Below are positions 7,553-14,441 of a DNA stretch of 19,827 nucleotides, one piece after another. Under the pieces are notes generated by a model that made no database searches, was not told the DNA's origin, and saw only the letters and a program-made list of their open reading frames with translations. The stretch is from ZC4RG30 sp041168985 (lineage in GTDB: Bacteria > Pseudomonadota > Gammaproteobacteria > Steroidobacterales > Steroidobacteraceae), in NCBI GenBank assembly GCA_041168985.1, contig JBEEKA010000100.1, positions 1 to 19,827 on the forward strand, given 5' to 3'. How positions within the stretch are numbered: position 1 is the stretch's first letter; each line of letters starts with the position of its first letter. A program made the position numbers and the translations under genes.

Positions 7553-8830
7553 TCATTCCATTAATGCCTGGTACACGAGCGGGCGGGCCGTTTCCTGCAC
7601 CCGCGGGAAATCCCCCGGGCCACCTCCCATGCGCTGGATCATGCCGATGACGACGATCTCGTGCTCCGGATCGACCCAGAAGAACGTGCCGGCGGCACCG
7701 TCCCAGAGATAACTGCCCTTGCCGATCACGCTGCCCGCGAGGTAGGGGTCTTCGAAAACCGCCACGTCATAACCGAAGCCGAAGCCGGGTCGCAGCTGCT
7801 GCTGGCCAATGCCGTATCCGCCACGCGTCAGTTCCGGTGCGAGGTGGTTGCTGCGCATCAGCGCCACCGTACGCGGCGCCAGCAGCCGCTTGCCATCGAG
7901 CTGCCCCTGGTTCGCGAGCATCTGCGCAAAACGCAGGTAGTCGTTCGCCGTGGAATACAGGCCTCCGCCCCCTGACGCAAAGCCGGGGATGCGCGAGATG
8001 TTTTCGTCGCGGGGCACGGCAAGCAGCTTGTTGTCGTCTCCCATGCGGTAGATGGTCGCCAGCCTGCCCAGCTTTTCAGCCGGCACGGAGAAACCGGTGT
8101 CCTTCATGCCCAGCGGTCCGAAGATCCGCTGCTGCATGAATTGCGGCAGGGTCATGCCGGTAAGCTTCTCGACGATATAGCCCTGGATATCGACCGACAC
8201 GCTGTACTGCCACTGCGAACCGGGCTGGTAGGCGAGCGGCAGCTTGGCGAGACGCTCGATCAGGTCCGTGGCAGTTGCGGCCTGCAGCGGCTGGACTTTC
8301 TGGTACATCAGATCGACGGGGCCGCTGGAGAAGAAACCATAGACAAAGCCGGCCGTGTGCGACATCAGCTCGCCCATCGTCGGAACATGGCGCGGTGCTT
8401 CGTAGCGGGGTACACCGTCCGGCCCCACGCCGGCAAAGACCTTGAGGTCCGCGAACTGCGGGATGAACCGCGTGATCGGATCTGACGGACTCCAGCGGCC
8501 TTCCTCGTACAGCATCATCATCGCGACGCCGGTGACGGGCTTGGTCATCGAATAGGCGCGCACGATCGTGTCGAGCTTCATCGGTGCGCCGGACGCGAGG
8601 TCGCGCTTGCCGAGTTCGGCGGTGTGCACGACCTGCCCCCGACGGGCGACGATCATCGACATGCCGGCCAGCTGGCCTGCGTCGATGACCTGCTGCATGC
8701 CGCTGTCCAGTCGCGAGAAGCGACTGGGTTCGAAGCCCTGCATGCGTTGCGGAGCCGGCCCTGCAGCCATAGCGACGGCCGTCGCGAAAGCGGCGGCCAC
8801 CCCAAGGATCGACAGCTTGATTTGGTTCAT
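7553..8830 (-). CDS. Serine hydrolase of the beta-lactamase / family VIII esterase type
   Basis: This is a 425-residue exported protein with a signal peptide of about 23 residues. Penicillin-recognising-enzyme motifs are present: S94-M-T-K97 (SxxK nucleophile and base), Y199-S-V (YxN-like motif) and W386-D-G-A (third motif, as W-G-G in EstB-type esterases). Other family signatures are LMSHTAGF, QRIFGPLGMKDTGF and SGGGGLYSTANDYLRFAQML. The W-x-G motif in place of KTG points to an esterase or peptidase rather than a true beta-lactamase; the substrate is unknown. It is the first gene of the operon, and its TGA overlaps an alternative start of the PQQ sugar dehydrogenase. The start is ATG 8830 with AGGA eight bases upstream. 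The reading frame continues upstream to 9226, but that part lies antisense to the divergent lipoprotein gene. Confidence 0.92.
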   Translation of the reverse strand: MNQIKLSILGVAAAFATAVAMAAGPAPQRMQGFEPSRFSRLDSGMQQVIDAGQLAGMSMIVARRGQVVHTAELGKRDLASGAPMKLDTIVRAYSMTKPVTGVAMMMLYEEGRWSPSDPITRFIPQFADLKVFAGVGPDGVPRYEAPRHVPTMGELMSHTAGFVYGFFSSGPVDLMYQKVQPLQAATATDLIERLAKLPLAYQPGSQWQYSVSVDIQGYIVEKLTGMTLPQFMQQRIFGPLGMKDTGFSVPAEKLGRLATIYRMGDDNKLLAVPRDENISRIPGFASGGGGLYSTANDYLRFAQMLANQGQLDGKRLLAPRTVALMRSNHLAPELTRGGYGIGQQQLRPGFGFGYDVAVFEDPYLAGSVIGKGSYLWDGAAGTFFWVDPEHEIVVIGMIQRMGGGPGDFPRVQETARPLVYQALME

Positions 8831-8837
8831 GCGGCCG

Positions 8838-8847
8838 ATCCTATACT
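8838..8847. promoter_or_regulatory. Candidate overlapping divergent promoters
   Basis: Only 24 bp separate the divergent start codons at 8830 and 8855. On the plus strand TATACT (8842-8847) is a good -10 box, 7 bp before the lipoprotein ATG, with TTGATT at 8817-8822 as a distant -35 (19 bp). On the minus strand TAGGAT (8843-8838) could be a -10 for the operon but also contains the AGGA ribosome binding site. The two readings overlap at TA. Confidence 0.42.
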
Positions 8848-8854
8848 CCGGTCC

Positions 8855-9892
8855 ATGCAAGACTGGAAGACTCTCTGCAGCATCACGCTGGCTGCCGCGC
8901 TGCTGGCCTCCTGCCAGAAGAAGCCCGTCGCGCCGCCGCCGATCGCCGCGGTTGCTCGGACGGCGGATTGCGATCGGGCCTGCCTGGAATCCCTGGTCGA
9001 CCAGTTCATCGACGCCGTCATTGCGCGCGATCCCCGGCGGATACCCATCACGCCGGATTTCCGCTACACGGAGAACGGCCAGCGCCTTGATCTCGGGGAT
9101 GGCCTCTGGCGCACGCTCGACGGTCGGGGTCGGTTCCGGATGTTCGTCGCGGACGAGGAAGCGGGACATGTCGCCTTCCTCGGCACCGTGAGCGAAGCCG
9201 GCGTTCCCGGCGTGATCGCGGTTCATCTCGGCGTGCGCAACCGGCGCGTCTACGCGGCGGAAGTCTTCCTGCAGCGGAACGACAAGTCAGCCGAGGGCTT
9301 CGACCGCATCGGGCATGCCTGGACCGACGTGCTGCCGCCGGAGGAACGCATGTCCCGCGCGGACCTGCTGCGGGTGGCGAACCTGTATTTCTCTGGACTG
9401 GAACGCAACGACGGGCGCGGCGACTATCCCTTCGCGGATGACTGCAACCGCATCGAGAACGGCATGTTCACCACGAACGTGCCGACCCCGCGCGGCGAAA
9501 CGCGCCCGAATCCCCACACGGCGGAGCGCTACTCCCTGCAGTGGAGCTGCAAGGAACAGTTCCAGTCAGGCCTGCTGTATTTCGTCAGCCGGATCCGCGA
9601 CCGGCGCTTCGTCGCGGTGGACCGTGAGCGCGGACTGGTCTTCAGCTTCGTGTTCTTCGATCACTCGGCGGGCGATACGCGCCGGTTCCGGACGCCGGAC
9701 GGCCGGGAAGTCACGGTAGGGCCCCGACAGCCCTGGACCTGGCAGCTGGCCGAGGCGTTCCAGCTGCGCGGCGGAAAGATCCGGCAGATCCAGGCCACCA
9801 TGGAGCGCGTGCCTTACGGCATGAACTCCGGCTGGAGCACCTGGGAAGAGGGGCTCTCGAGCAAGCCCCGGGATGTCACCGTCGGTCGCTGA
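8855..9892 (+). CDS. Lipoprotein with NTF2/DUF8021-like domains
   Basis: This is a 345-residue protein. It starts at ATG 8855 because that opens a lipoprotein signal (LAAALLASC, lipid-modified Cys20); in-frame codons farther upstream are antisense to the divergent hydrolase. After a Pro-rich linker, a first alpha+beta domain begins at CDRACLESLVDQFIDAVIAR and contains PDFRYTENGQRLDLGDGLW, a pattern I associate with DUF8021 or SnoaL-like, NTF2-fold proteins. A second similar half begins near SRADLLRVANLYFSGLERND (about residue 167) and contains CNRIENGMFTTN; it ends near VPYGMNSGWSTWEEG. The role is unknown; it may bind a small substrate at the membrane. Divergence from the PQQ operon suggests related regulation. 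It converges with the HD-GYP-like gene, with a 4-bp gap. Confidence 0.8.
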   Translation: MQDWKTLCSITLAAALLASCQKKPVAPPPIAAVARTADCDRACLESLVDQFIDAVIARDPRRIPITPDFRYTENGQRLDLGDGLWRTLDGRGRFRMFVADEEAGHVAFLGTVSEAGVPGVIAVHLGVRNRRVYAAEVFLQRNDKSAEGFDRIGHAWTDVLPPEERMSRADLLRVANLYFSGLERNDGRGDYPFADDCNRIENGMFTTNVPTPRGETRPNPHTAERYSLQWSCKEQFQSGLLYFVSRIRDRRFVAVDRERGLVFSFVFFDHSAGDTRRFRTPDGREVTVGPRQPWTWQLAEAFQLRGGKIRQIQATMERVPYGMNSGWSTWEEGLSSKPRDVTVGR

Positions 9893-9896
9893 ATAC

Positions 9897-10901
9897 TCAG
9901 GCGACCGACTGGAAGGACACGCCACCCCATGCACCGCCGAAAAACTTGACGACGTTCGGCGCCAGCTTTTCCGGATCGAGCACGCACAGGACCGACAGTT
10001 CGCGTTTTTCAGCGAGGTCCACCACGGGGGCCTTCGTCGGCTCGTGGTCCTCTTCATAAATCCACACGGTCGGCTTCAGGCGCGCCGAATGCGTCACCTT
10101 CATCACGCGACCGATGCTGCCGTCGCTCAGCGCGAGGAAGCTGCCCGGCGGGTAGACGGTCAGGGTGGCGATCAGCGAATCCACGACGTGCTCGCCATAC
10201 GCATGGCGCAAGCCGAGGTAGAGACGGGCCAGCGCGGCGGCCGGCATGACGGACTGGTTCCGGACGGCACGCATCTGGTACTCGCGAACCGCGCCGATGA
10301 TGCTGGCATGTCGATGGAACTGCGATTCGCGCATCCGCATCGGGAAGCCCGTACCGTCGAGGCGCTCGCGGTGCTGGGAGACCAGCTGGGCCACCACGGG
10401 CGAGAATCCGCCGCAGGACTCGATGCACTCGGCCCCCAGCTGCGGGTACTGCATGAAATCCGAGAACTCGGCGCTCTGCTTGATCGCGAGTTCATCCTGC
10501 AGGGAGTCGGGCAGGAGATCGATGCCCACTGCGTGCAGCAGTGCGGCCGTCGTCAGGTCGCGCAGCATGCTCGGCGGCAGGCTCATGCGGCGCCCCATGG
10601 CGGCGGCAATCACTGCCGCGTCCAGGGCCTGCGTCGCCCGCAGCTGGCGCGGCGTTCCCGGCGCTTCCACCTGTGTCGTGACCAGCGAGGCCGTTTCGGC
10701 GCCATTCATCACGGACTGGGTCAGTTCGCGTGCGATGTCGCTGGCCTTGAAGTCGCCGGCGATGACGGCGTCGAGCAAGAGGCTGGTTTTGACCAGCAAC
10801 AGGTTGTACCGGGCGGTCGTCTGGCCGAATTCAGCATGCTGCTCCACAGCATCCGAGGAAAAATCTTCATCCAGATCGTAAAGGGCTGAATTCATTGACA
10901 T
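9897..10901 (-). CDS. Degenerate HD-GYP domain protein
   Basis: This is a 334-residue cytoplasmic protein. An N-terminal helical part (1-85) precedes an HD-GYP-like domain (about 86-215), recognisable from LTTAALLHAVGIDLLP, FMQYPQLGAECIE and SQHRERLDGTGFP. HD-GYP enzymes hydrolyse cyclic di-GMP using a bimetal site. Here the HD pair is H123-A124, the HPxxG motif is Y152-P-Q-L-G, HHE is Q-H177-R and GYP is G-F186-P. With these metal ligands missing, catalysis is unlikely, and a sensing or partner-binding role is more plausible. A C-terminal beta-rich region (about 245-334, YPPGSFLALSDGSIGRVM) resembles the tail seen in other HD-GYP proteins. The start is ATG 10901, with a second ATG two codons later; both have weak ribosome binding sites. 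Confidence 0.85.
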   Translation of the reverse strand: MSMNSALYDLDEDFSSDAVEQHAEFGQTTARYNLLLVKTSLLLDAVIAGDFKASDIARELTQSVMNGAETASLVTTQVEAPGTPRQLRATQALDAAVIAAAMGRRMSLPPSMLRDLTTAALLHAVGIDLLPDSLQDELAIKQSAEFSDFMQYPQLGAECIESCGGFSPVVAQLVSQHRERLDGTGFPMRMRESQFHRHASIIGAVREYQMRAVRNQSVMPAAALARLYLGLRHAYGEHVVDSLIATLTVYPPGSFLALSDGSIGRVMKVTHSARLKPTVWIYEEDHEPTKAPVVDLAEKRELSVLCVLDPEKLAPNVVKFFGGAWGGVSFQSVA

Positions 10902-10921
10902 GGCGAGCTACCCGGTAAAAT

Positions 10922-10947
10922 TGCTGCGTTTCTTATGCTTTGCAGCA
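10922..10947. promoter_or_regulatory. Inverted repeat upstream of the HD-GYP-like gene
   Basis: TGCTGC (10922-10927) and GCAGCA (10942-10947) are 6-bp arms around a 14-base AT-rich spacer that contains a possible minus-strand -10 (CATAAG). It lies 21 bp upstream of the start codon and could be an operator. The rest of 10902-11086 shows no gene. Confidence 0.3.
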
Positions 10948-11056
10948 GATTAGATCCAACGTGGTGCAATCCTATGCGGATGCAATGGATTCCAGTCGTG
11001 ACGGGTGTCGCACAATTGTAATAAACGCTGCTGCGATGCGGGGCCGCCCAGCGCAC

Positions 11057-11078
11057 GGCTGTCAAGGAACTGACAGCC
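11057..11078. terminator. Perfect 8-bp inverted repeat after the globin gene
   Basis: GGCTGTCA-AGGAAC-TGACAGCC is a perfect 8-bp stem with a 6-base spacer, starting 8 bp past the globin stop on the minus strand. As RNA it is a stable hairpin without a U-tract, so it is a weak terminator or a 3'-end stabiliser. As DNA it could equally be an operator lying about 155 bp upstream of the HD-GYP-like gene. Confidence 0.45.
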
Positions 11079-11086
11079 GAAGAGAC

Positions 11087-11500
11087 TTACATAACGTCGG
11101 CCCGGGATCCCAGCATGACGCCGCGGATGTCACTGAAGACCACCCGCCACGCTTCGCCGACCTCGGGTGGAAAGGCCGTCCCCAGTCCCTGTGCGAGGGT
11201 ACGGTACAGCGCTTCGCCGTAAGCGTCGAAGTGGGCCGCCGTCACACCGTAGTCCCGGTGCCGTTCCCCCAGGGCACGCAGCATCGGAACCAGTTCGTCG
11301 GGCCGTTCGAGGCTGGCAACCGCCTTGTCGAACATGCGCATCAGCTGTCGGCCCTGCACGGAAAGGTCTTCCGTGAATAGGGCACGCATGCCCGGATTGC
11401 GCGCAAACAGGTTCGTGTAGAACAACTCGGCAGCCTGGTCCGAAACGGGTTCCAGCAGCGCCCAGCTCTGTTGCACGGCCTTGATGTGTTCAGCATTCAT
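11087..11500 (-). CDS. Single-domain bacterial globin
   Basis: This 137-residue protein is a complete globin of the Vitreoscilla haemoglobin / flavohaemoglobin-head type. Helix A begins at IKAVQQSWALLEP, B10 is Y28 (ELFYTNLFARNP), E7 is Q52 and the proximal F8 His is H81 in ERHRDYGVTAAHFDAYGEAL, followed by a G-H helix pair. No reductase domain follows. The family binds O2 or NO and can detoxify NO or supply oxygen. I chose ATG 11500 (MNAEHIKAV), which fits the family N-terminus but has no visible Shine-Dalgarno sequence. An in-frame GTG at 11548 would add 16 residues unlike any globin start. It diverges from the second PVADH-like gene across 93 bp. Confidence 0.9.
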   Translation of the reverse strand: MNAEHIKAVQQSWALLEPVSDQAAELFYTNLFARNPGMRALFTEDLSVQGRQLMRMFDKAVASLERPDELVPMLRALGERHRDYGVTAAHFDAYGEALYRTLAQGLGTAFPPEVGEAWRVVFSDIRGVMLGSRADVM

Positions 11501-11515
11501 CGAAGGGAGGATGGT

Positions 11516-11530
11516 GGGGCTTCCGGCCCC
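11516..11530. promoter_or_regulatory. Small GC hairpin in the globin leader
   Basis: GGGGC-TTCCG-GCCCC is a perfect 5-bp stem 15 bp upstream of the globin ATG. On the minus strand it would fold in the 5' leader of the message. It has no U-tract and no recognised riboswitch features. Confidence 0.3.
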
Positions 11531-11558
11531 ACTCGCCCATACGTACACATCGCACCGC

Positions 11559-11564
11559 TATACT
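11559..11564 (+). promoter_or_regulatory. Probable -10 box (TATACT) of the 11594 gene
   Basis: TATACT lies 29 bp before the ATG, which has its own GAAGGGGGA ribosome binding site, so a leader of about 22 bases is expected. No clear -35 is seen. The overlapping minus-strand reading TATAGC could serve the divergent globin gene. Confidence 0.4.
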
Positions 11565-11593
11565 GATTTCCGTGCGATTCGAAGGGGGAATTC

Positions 11594-13453
11594 ATGCACC
11601 GAGTCTCAAGAGCCGTACAGGCCGCGCTGTTCGTCACCATCACTGCTCCGGCCATTGCTGCACAGGGCACGGATGACGAACTGACCTTCAACAGTTTCTG
11701 CGGTGCCTGCCACCTCGAGACGCCGCAACCCGCCGGCAGCCCGAACGAGCGTGCGCCGAGCCGCCCTCTCCTGCGCCAGTTCACCGCCGAGGCCATCCTC
11801 AACGCCCTGTCGAACGGCAAGATGCAGCCGCAGGGCGCGACGCTGACCGACGCGCAGCGACGCGGCGTCTCGGAATTCATCAGCGGCAAGCAGCTCGACC
11901 CCAGGTTCGTCCCGGCGGGCCCGGTGGCCGTCGTGAACCGCTGCGCCGTCGACCGCCCCATGGCCGACGTCGCCACGCAGCCGGGCTGGAACGGATTCGG
12001 GAATGGCGTGACCGGCATGCGGTTCCAGGATGCCGGGACCGGCGGCATCACCGCCGCCGACCTGCCGAAGCTCAAGCTCAAATGGGCCTTTGGATACGCA
12101 AACGTCGGCGCCGCGCGTGCGCAGCCCACCGTGGCAGGCGGGCGTCTCTTCATTGCCAGCGAGAATGGCGAGGTCCATGCCCTGGACCCGAAATCAGGTT
12201 GCGCGTACTGGTCCTACAAGGCACTGGCCGGCGTGCGCACTGCGCTCTCCGTCGGCGCCTACCGCAAGGCGGATGGACGTCGCGGGCAGGCCGTGTTCTT
12301 CGGCGACCAGCGCGCCAATGCCTATGCGCTTGACGCCCAGAGCGGCGCGAAGCTGTGGACGACCAAGGTCGACCTGCACACATCGGCTGGCATCACCGGT
12401 TCACCGACTTACTACAAAGGTCGCCTTTACGTGCCGGTCCAGGGACTCGCGGAAGAAGGTCGCGGTTCGCGCGACAACTATCCCTGCTGCACGTTCCGCG
12501 GCAGCGTGACCGCCATCGACGTGAACTCGGGTGACCGTGTCTGGAAGACGTACACCATCGATGCCGCGCAGCCGCGCGGCAAGAGCGCACTCGGCGTACA
12601 GATGTGGGGCCCCGCCGGCGGTGGCATCTGGTCCTCGCCATCGATCGACGCGAAGCGCGGCGTGCTCTACGTGGCGACGGGCAATGCCTACGCGGATCCG
12701 CCGCAGAAGATGTCGAATGCCGTCATCGCGATGGATCTCGCCACGGGCAAGGTGAAGTGGGCCAAGCAGGCAATTCCCGCCGACAACTGGGCGATGGGCT
12801 GCGAAGCGAAGAACCCCGGCAACCCGGCATGCCCGGAGACGCTCGGGCCGGACTTCGATTTTTCGGCCACGCCGGTACTCGTCCGCTCCGGCAAGCGCGA
12901 CCTCATCGTGATCCCGCAGAAATCAGGCATTGCCTGGGCGCTGGATCCGGACCACCAGGGCGAGGTGGTCTGGCAGCAGACCTTTGCCCGGGGCAGCGGG
13001 CTCGGCGGTCAGTGGGGCGCCGCCACCGACGGCACCCTGTTCTTCACTGGCGTGAATGACTTCCTTACGGACAAACCGGGCGGCGTGGCGGCTTTGCGCG
13101 TCAGCGACGGCGCCGTCATCTGGAGGAATCCGCCACCGTCGCCGCTGCTCTGTGGCGAGAAGAAGCCCGGCTGTGGCCCGGGCCAGGGCGGCGCGGTAAC
13201 GGCGATACCCGGTGCGGTGCTGTCGACGTCACATGATGGCGGGCTGCGCGCCTACGCAGCGAAGGATGGCGCGGCCCTGTGGCAGTTCGACACGAACCGC
13301 GAATTCCCGACCGTGAACGGCGTGAAGGCCAATGGCGCGAGCATGGATGCGTCCGGCGCGGTGGTGGCCGGACGCATGCTGTTCATCAACTCGGGCTACG
13401 GCGGACTCGTCGGCCGGCCCGGGAACGTGATGCTCGCTTTCGGCCTGGACTGA
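11594..13453 (+). CDS. PVADH-like quinohaemoprotein dehydrogenase (second copy)
   Basis: This is a 619-residue periplasmic protein. A signal peptide (about 1-23, ending APAIAA) is followed by a small cytochrome c domain with C36-G-A-C39-H40 and a probable Met ligand in GKMQPQ. A PQQ propeller follows, with motifs such as LFIASENGEVHALD, KLWTTKVDLH, RVWKTYTID and GVLYVATGNAY. C298-C299 (NYPCCTFRG) is the vicinal pair that contacts PQQ in quinoproteins. Domain order, length and this motif closely resemble characterised polyvinyl alcohol dehydrogenases, which oxidise secondary alcohol groups of PVA and related compounds. No oxidised-PVA hydrolase gene is visible here, so the substrate remains open. 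The start is ATG 11594 with GAAGGGGGA upstream. It converges with the aldo/keto reductase gene with a 13-bp gap. Confidence 0.93.
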   Translation: MHRVSRAVQAALFVTITAPAIAAQGTDDELTFNSFCGACHLETPQPAGSPNERAPSRPLLRQFTAEAILNALSNGKMQPQGATLTDAQRRGVSEFISGKQLDPRFVPAGPVAVVNRCAVDRPMADVATQPGWNGFGNGVTGMRFQDAGTGGITAADLPKLKLKWAFGYANVGAARAQPTVAGGRLFIASENGEVHALDPKSGCAYWSYKALAGVRTALSVGAYRKADGRRGQAVFFGDQRANAYALDAQSGAKLWTTKVDLHTSAGITGSPTYYKGRLYVPVQGLAEEGRGSRDNYPCCTFRGSVTAIDVNSGDRVWKTYTIDAAQPRGKSALGVQMWGPAGGGIWSSPSIDAKRGVLYVATGNAYADPPQKMSNAVIAMDLATGKVKWAKQAIPADNWAMGCEAKNPGNPACPETLGPDFDFSATPVLVRSGKRDLIVIPQKSGIAWALDPDHQGEVVWQQTFARGSGLGGQWGAATDGTLFFTGVNDFLTDKPGGVAALRVSDGAVIWRNPPPSPLLCGEKKPGCGPGQGGAVTAIPGAVLSTSHDGGLRAYAAKDGAALWQFDTNREFPTVNGVKANGASMDASGAVVAGRMLFINSGYGGLVGRPGNVMLAFGLD

Positions 13454-13455
13454 CG

Positions 13456-13480
13456 CGCCGGGGCACTCAAAGCCCCAGCG
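13456..13480. terminator. Hairpin at the convergent junction
   Basis: CGC-C-GGGGC and GCCCC-A-GCG pair as an 8-bp stem with one mismatch around the loop ACTCAAA. It lies just after the quinohaemoprotein stop and overlaps the stop of the opposing aldo/keto reductase. There is no T-tract, so it is only a candidate bidirectional terminator. Confidence 0.35.
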
Positions 13481-14417
13481 TTGCCCAGTGATCCTCGATC
13501 CGCCTGCGAAGCGCGGCATCCGGCAGGATGCCGCGACCTGCGGCCTGGTTGTCCTCGAGGTGCGCCAGGATGGTCGTGCCCGGTATCACCGCCGTGATGC
13601 CCGGCTGTGAAAGGTTGTACTTCAGCAGCAGCTGCGCCCAGCTTCCTGCCCCGATCTCCGCGGCGAAGGCCGGTAGCGGGATTTTCGCCAGCTGGGGCAT
13701 GAAGCTGCCGCGACGACCACCCAGTGGCACGTTGCACAGGACGGCCACGCCCCTGTCGTGCGCCGTCGGCAGCACTTCGCGGGCCGAAGCACGATCCGCG
13801 ATCGAGTAATTCACCTGGATGAAGTCCAGCTTGTACTGCTTCATGGCCTCGATCAGCTGCGCGTGCTGCGGCTCGACGGACGTGGTCGCACCGACGTAGC
13901 GGATCTTCTTCGCCTGCCTGTACTCCATGAGCACCGGCAGCAGTTCCTTCAGCCCATGGAAATTGTGGATCTCGTACAGGTCGATGCGATCCGTGCGCAG
14001 ACGCGTGAACGCGGCATCCACGGCGGCCCTGGGATTCGAGACTTCACCGGACAGCGGCGTCTTCGTCGCGAGGAACAGCGCATCTCGATTGCCCAGCTCC
14101 GCCACCAGCTGGCCGATCACTTCCTCGGACCGGCCGTAGCCCCGCGCGGTATCGACGATCGAGCCGCCAAACCGCGGCAGCTGCTCGAGGACCTGTTTGC
14201 GCGCGGCGAGGTCCTCCGCTGCCGTCACGTCGAAGGCATTGGTGCCGATGCCCACGACGGGAATCCTCTCTCCCGACGAAGGGATGGTACGCAGGATCGG
14301 TGCATCGTTCGCTCCGGCAGCCAATGCGCTGCGGCCCAGCGCAGCGATGGCGCCCGTGACCATTCCGGCCTGCAACAGCGCGCGACGCGAAAGCGACCTT
14401 TCGGATTTCCGTTCCAT
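13467..14417 (-). CDS. Tat-exported aldo/keto reductase
   Basis: This is a 316-residue protein. The N-terminus has a Tat motif (SLSRRALLQAG) and a hydrophobic stretch ending ALAA. The barrel keeps the AKR catalytic tetrad: D89 and Y94 (DTARGYG), K119 (LATKTPL) and H151 (YEIHNFHG). AKRs reduce aldehydes or ketones with NAD(P)H; Tat export of the folded holo-enzyme is known for some members, but nucleotide supply outside the cytoplasm makes the in vivo reaction unclear. RIDLYEIHNFHG, KKIRYVGATT and GITAVIPGT are the usual family landmarks. The start is ATG 14417 with GGAGG upstream. The neighbouring quinohaemoprotein could produce carbonyl compounds that this enzyme acts on, but that is only a contextual guess. 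Confidence 0.92.
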   Translation of the reverse strand: MERKSERSLSRRALLQAGMVTGAIAALGRSALAAGANDAPILRTIPSSGERIPVVGIGTNAFDVTAAEDLAARKQVLEQLPRFGGSIVDTARGYGRSEEVIGQLVAELGNRDALFLATKTPLSGEVSNPRAAVDAAFTRLRTDRIDLYEIHNFHGLKELLPVLMEYRQAKKIRYVGATTSVEPQHAQLIEAMKQYKLDFIQVNYSIADRASAREVLPTAHDRGVAVLCNVPLGGRRGSFMPQLAKIPLPAFAAEIGAGSWAQLLLKYNLSQPGITAVIPGTTILAHLEDNQAAGRGILPDAALRRRIEDHWATLGL

Positions 14418-14441
14418 GATGGACCTCCGTCTTTTCCGGGT

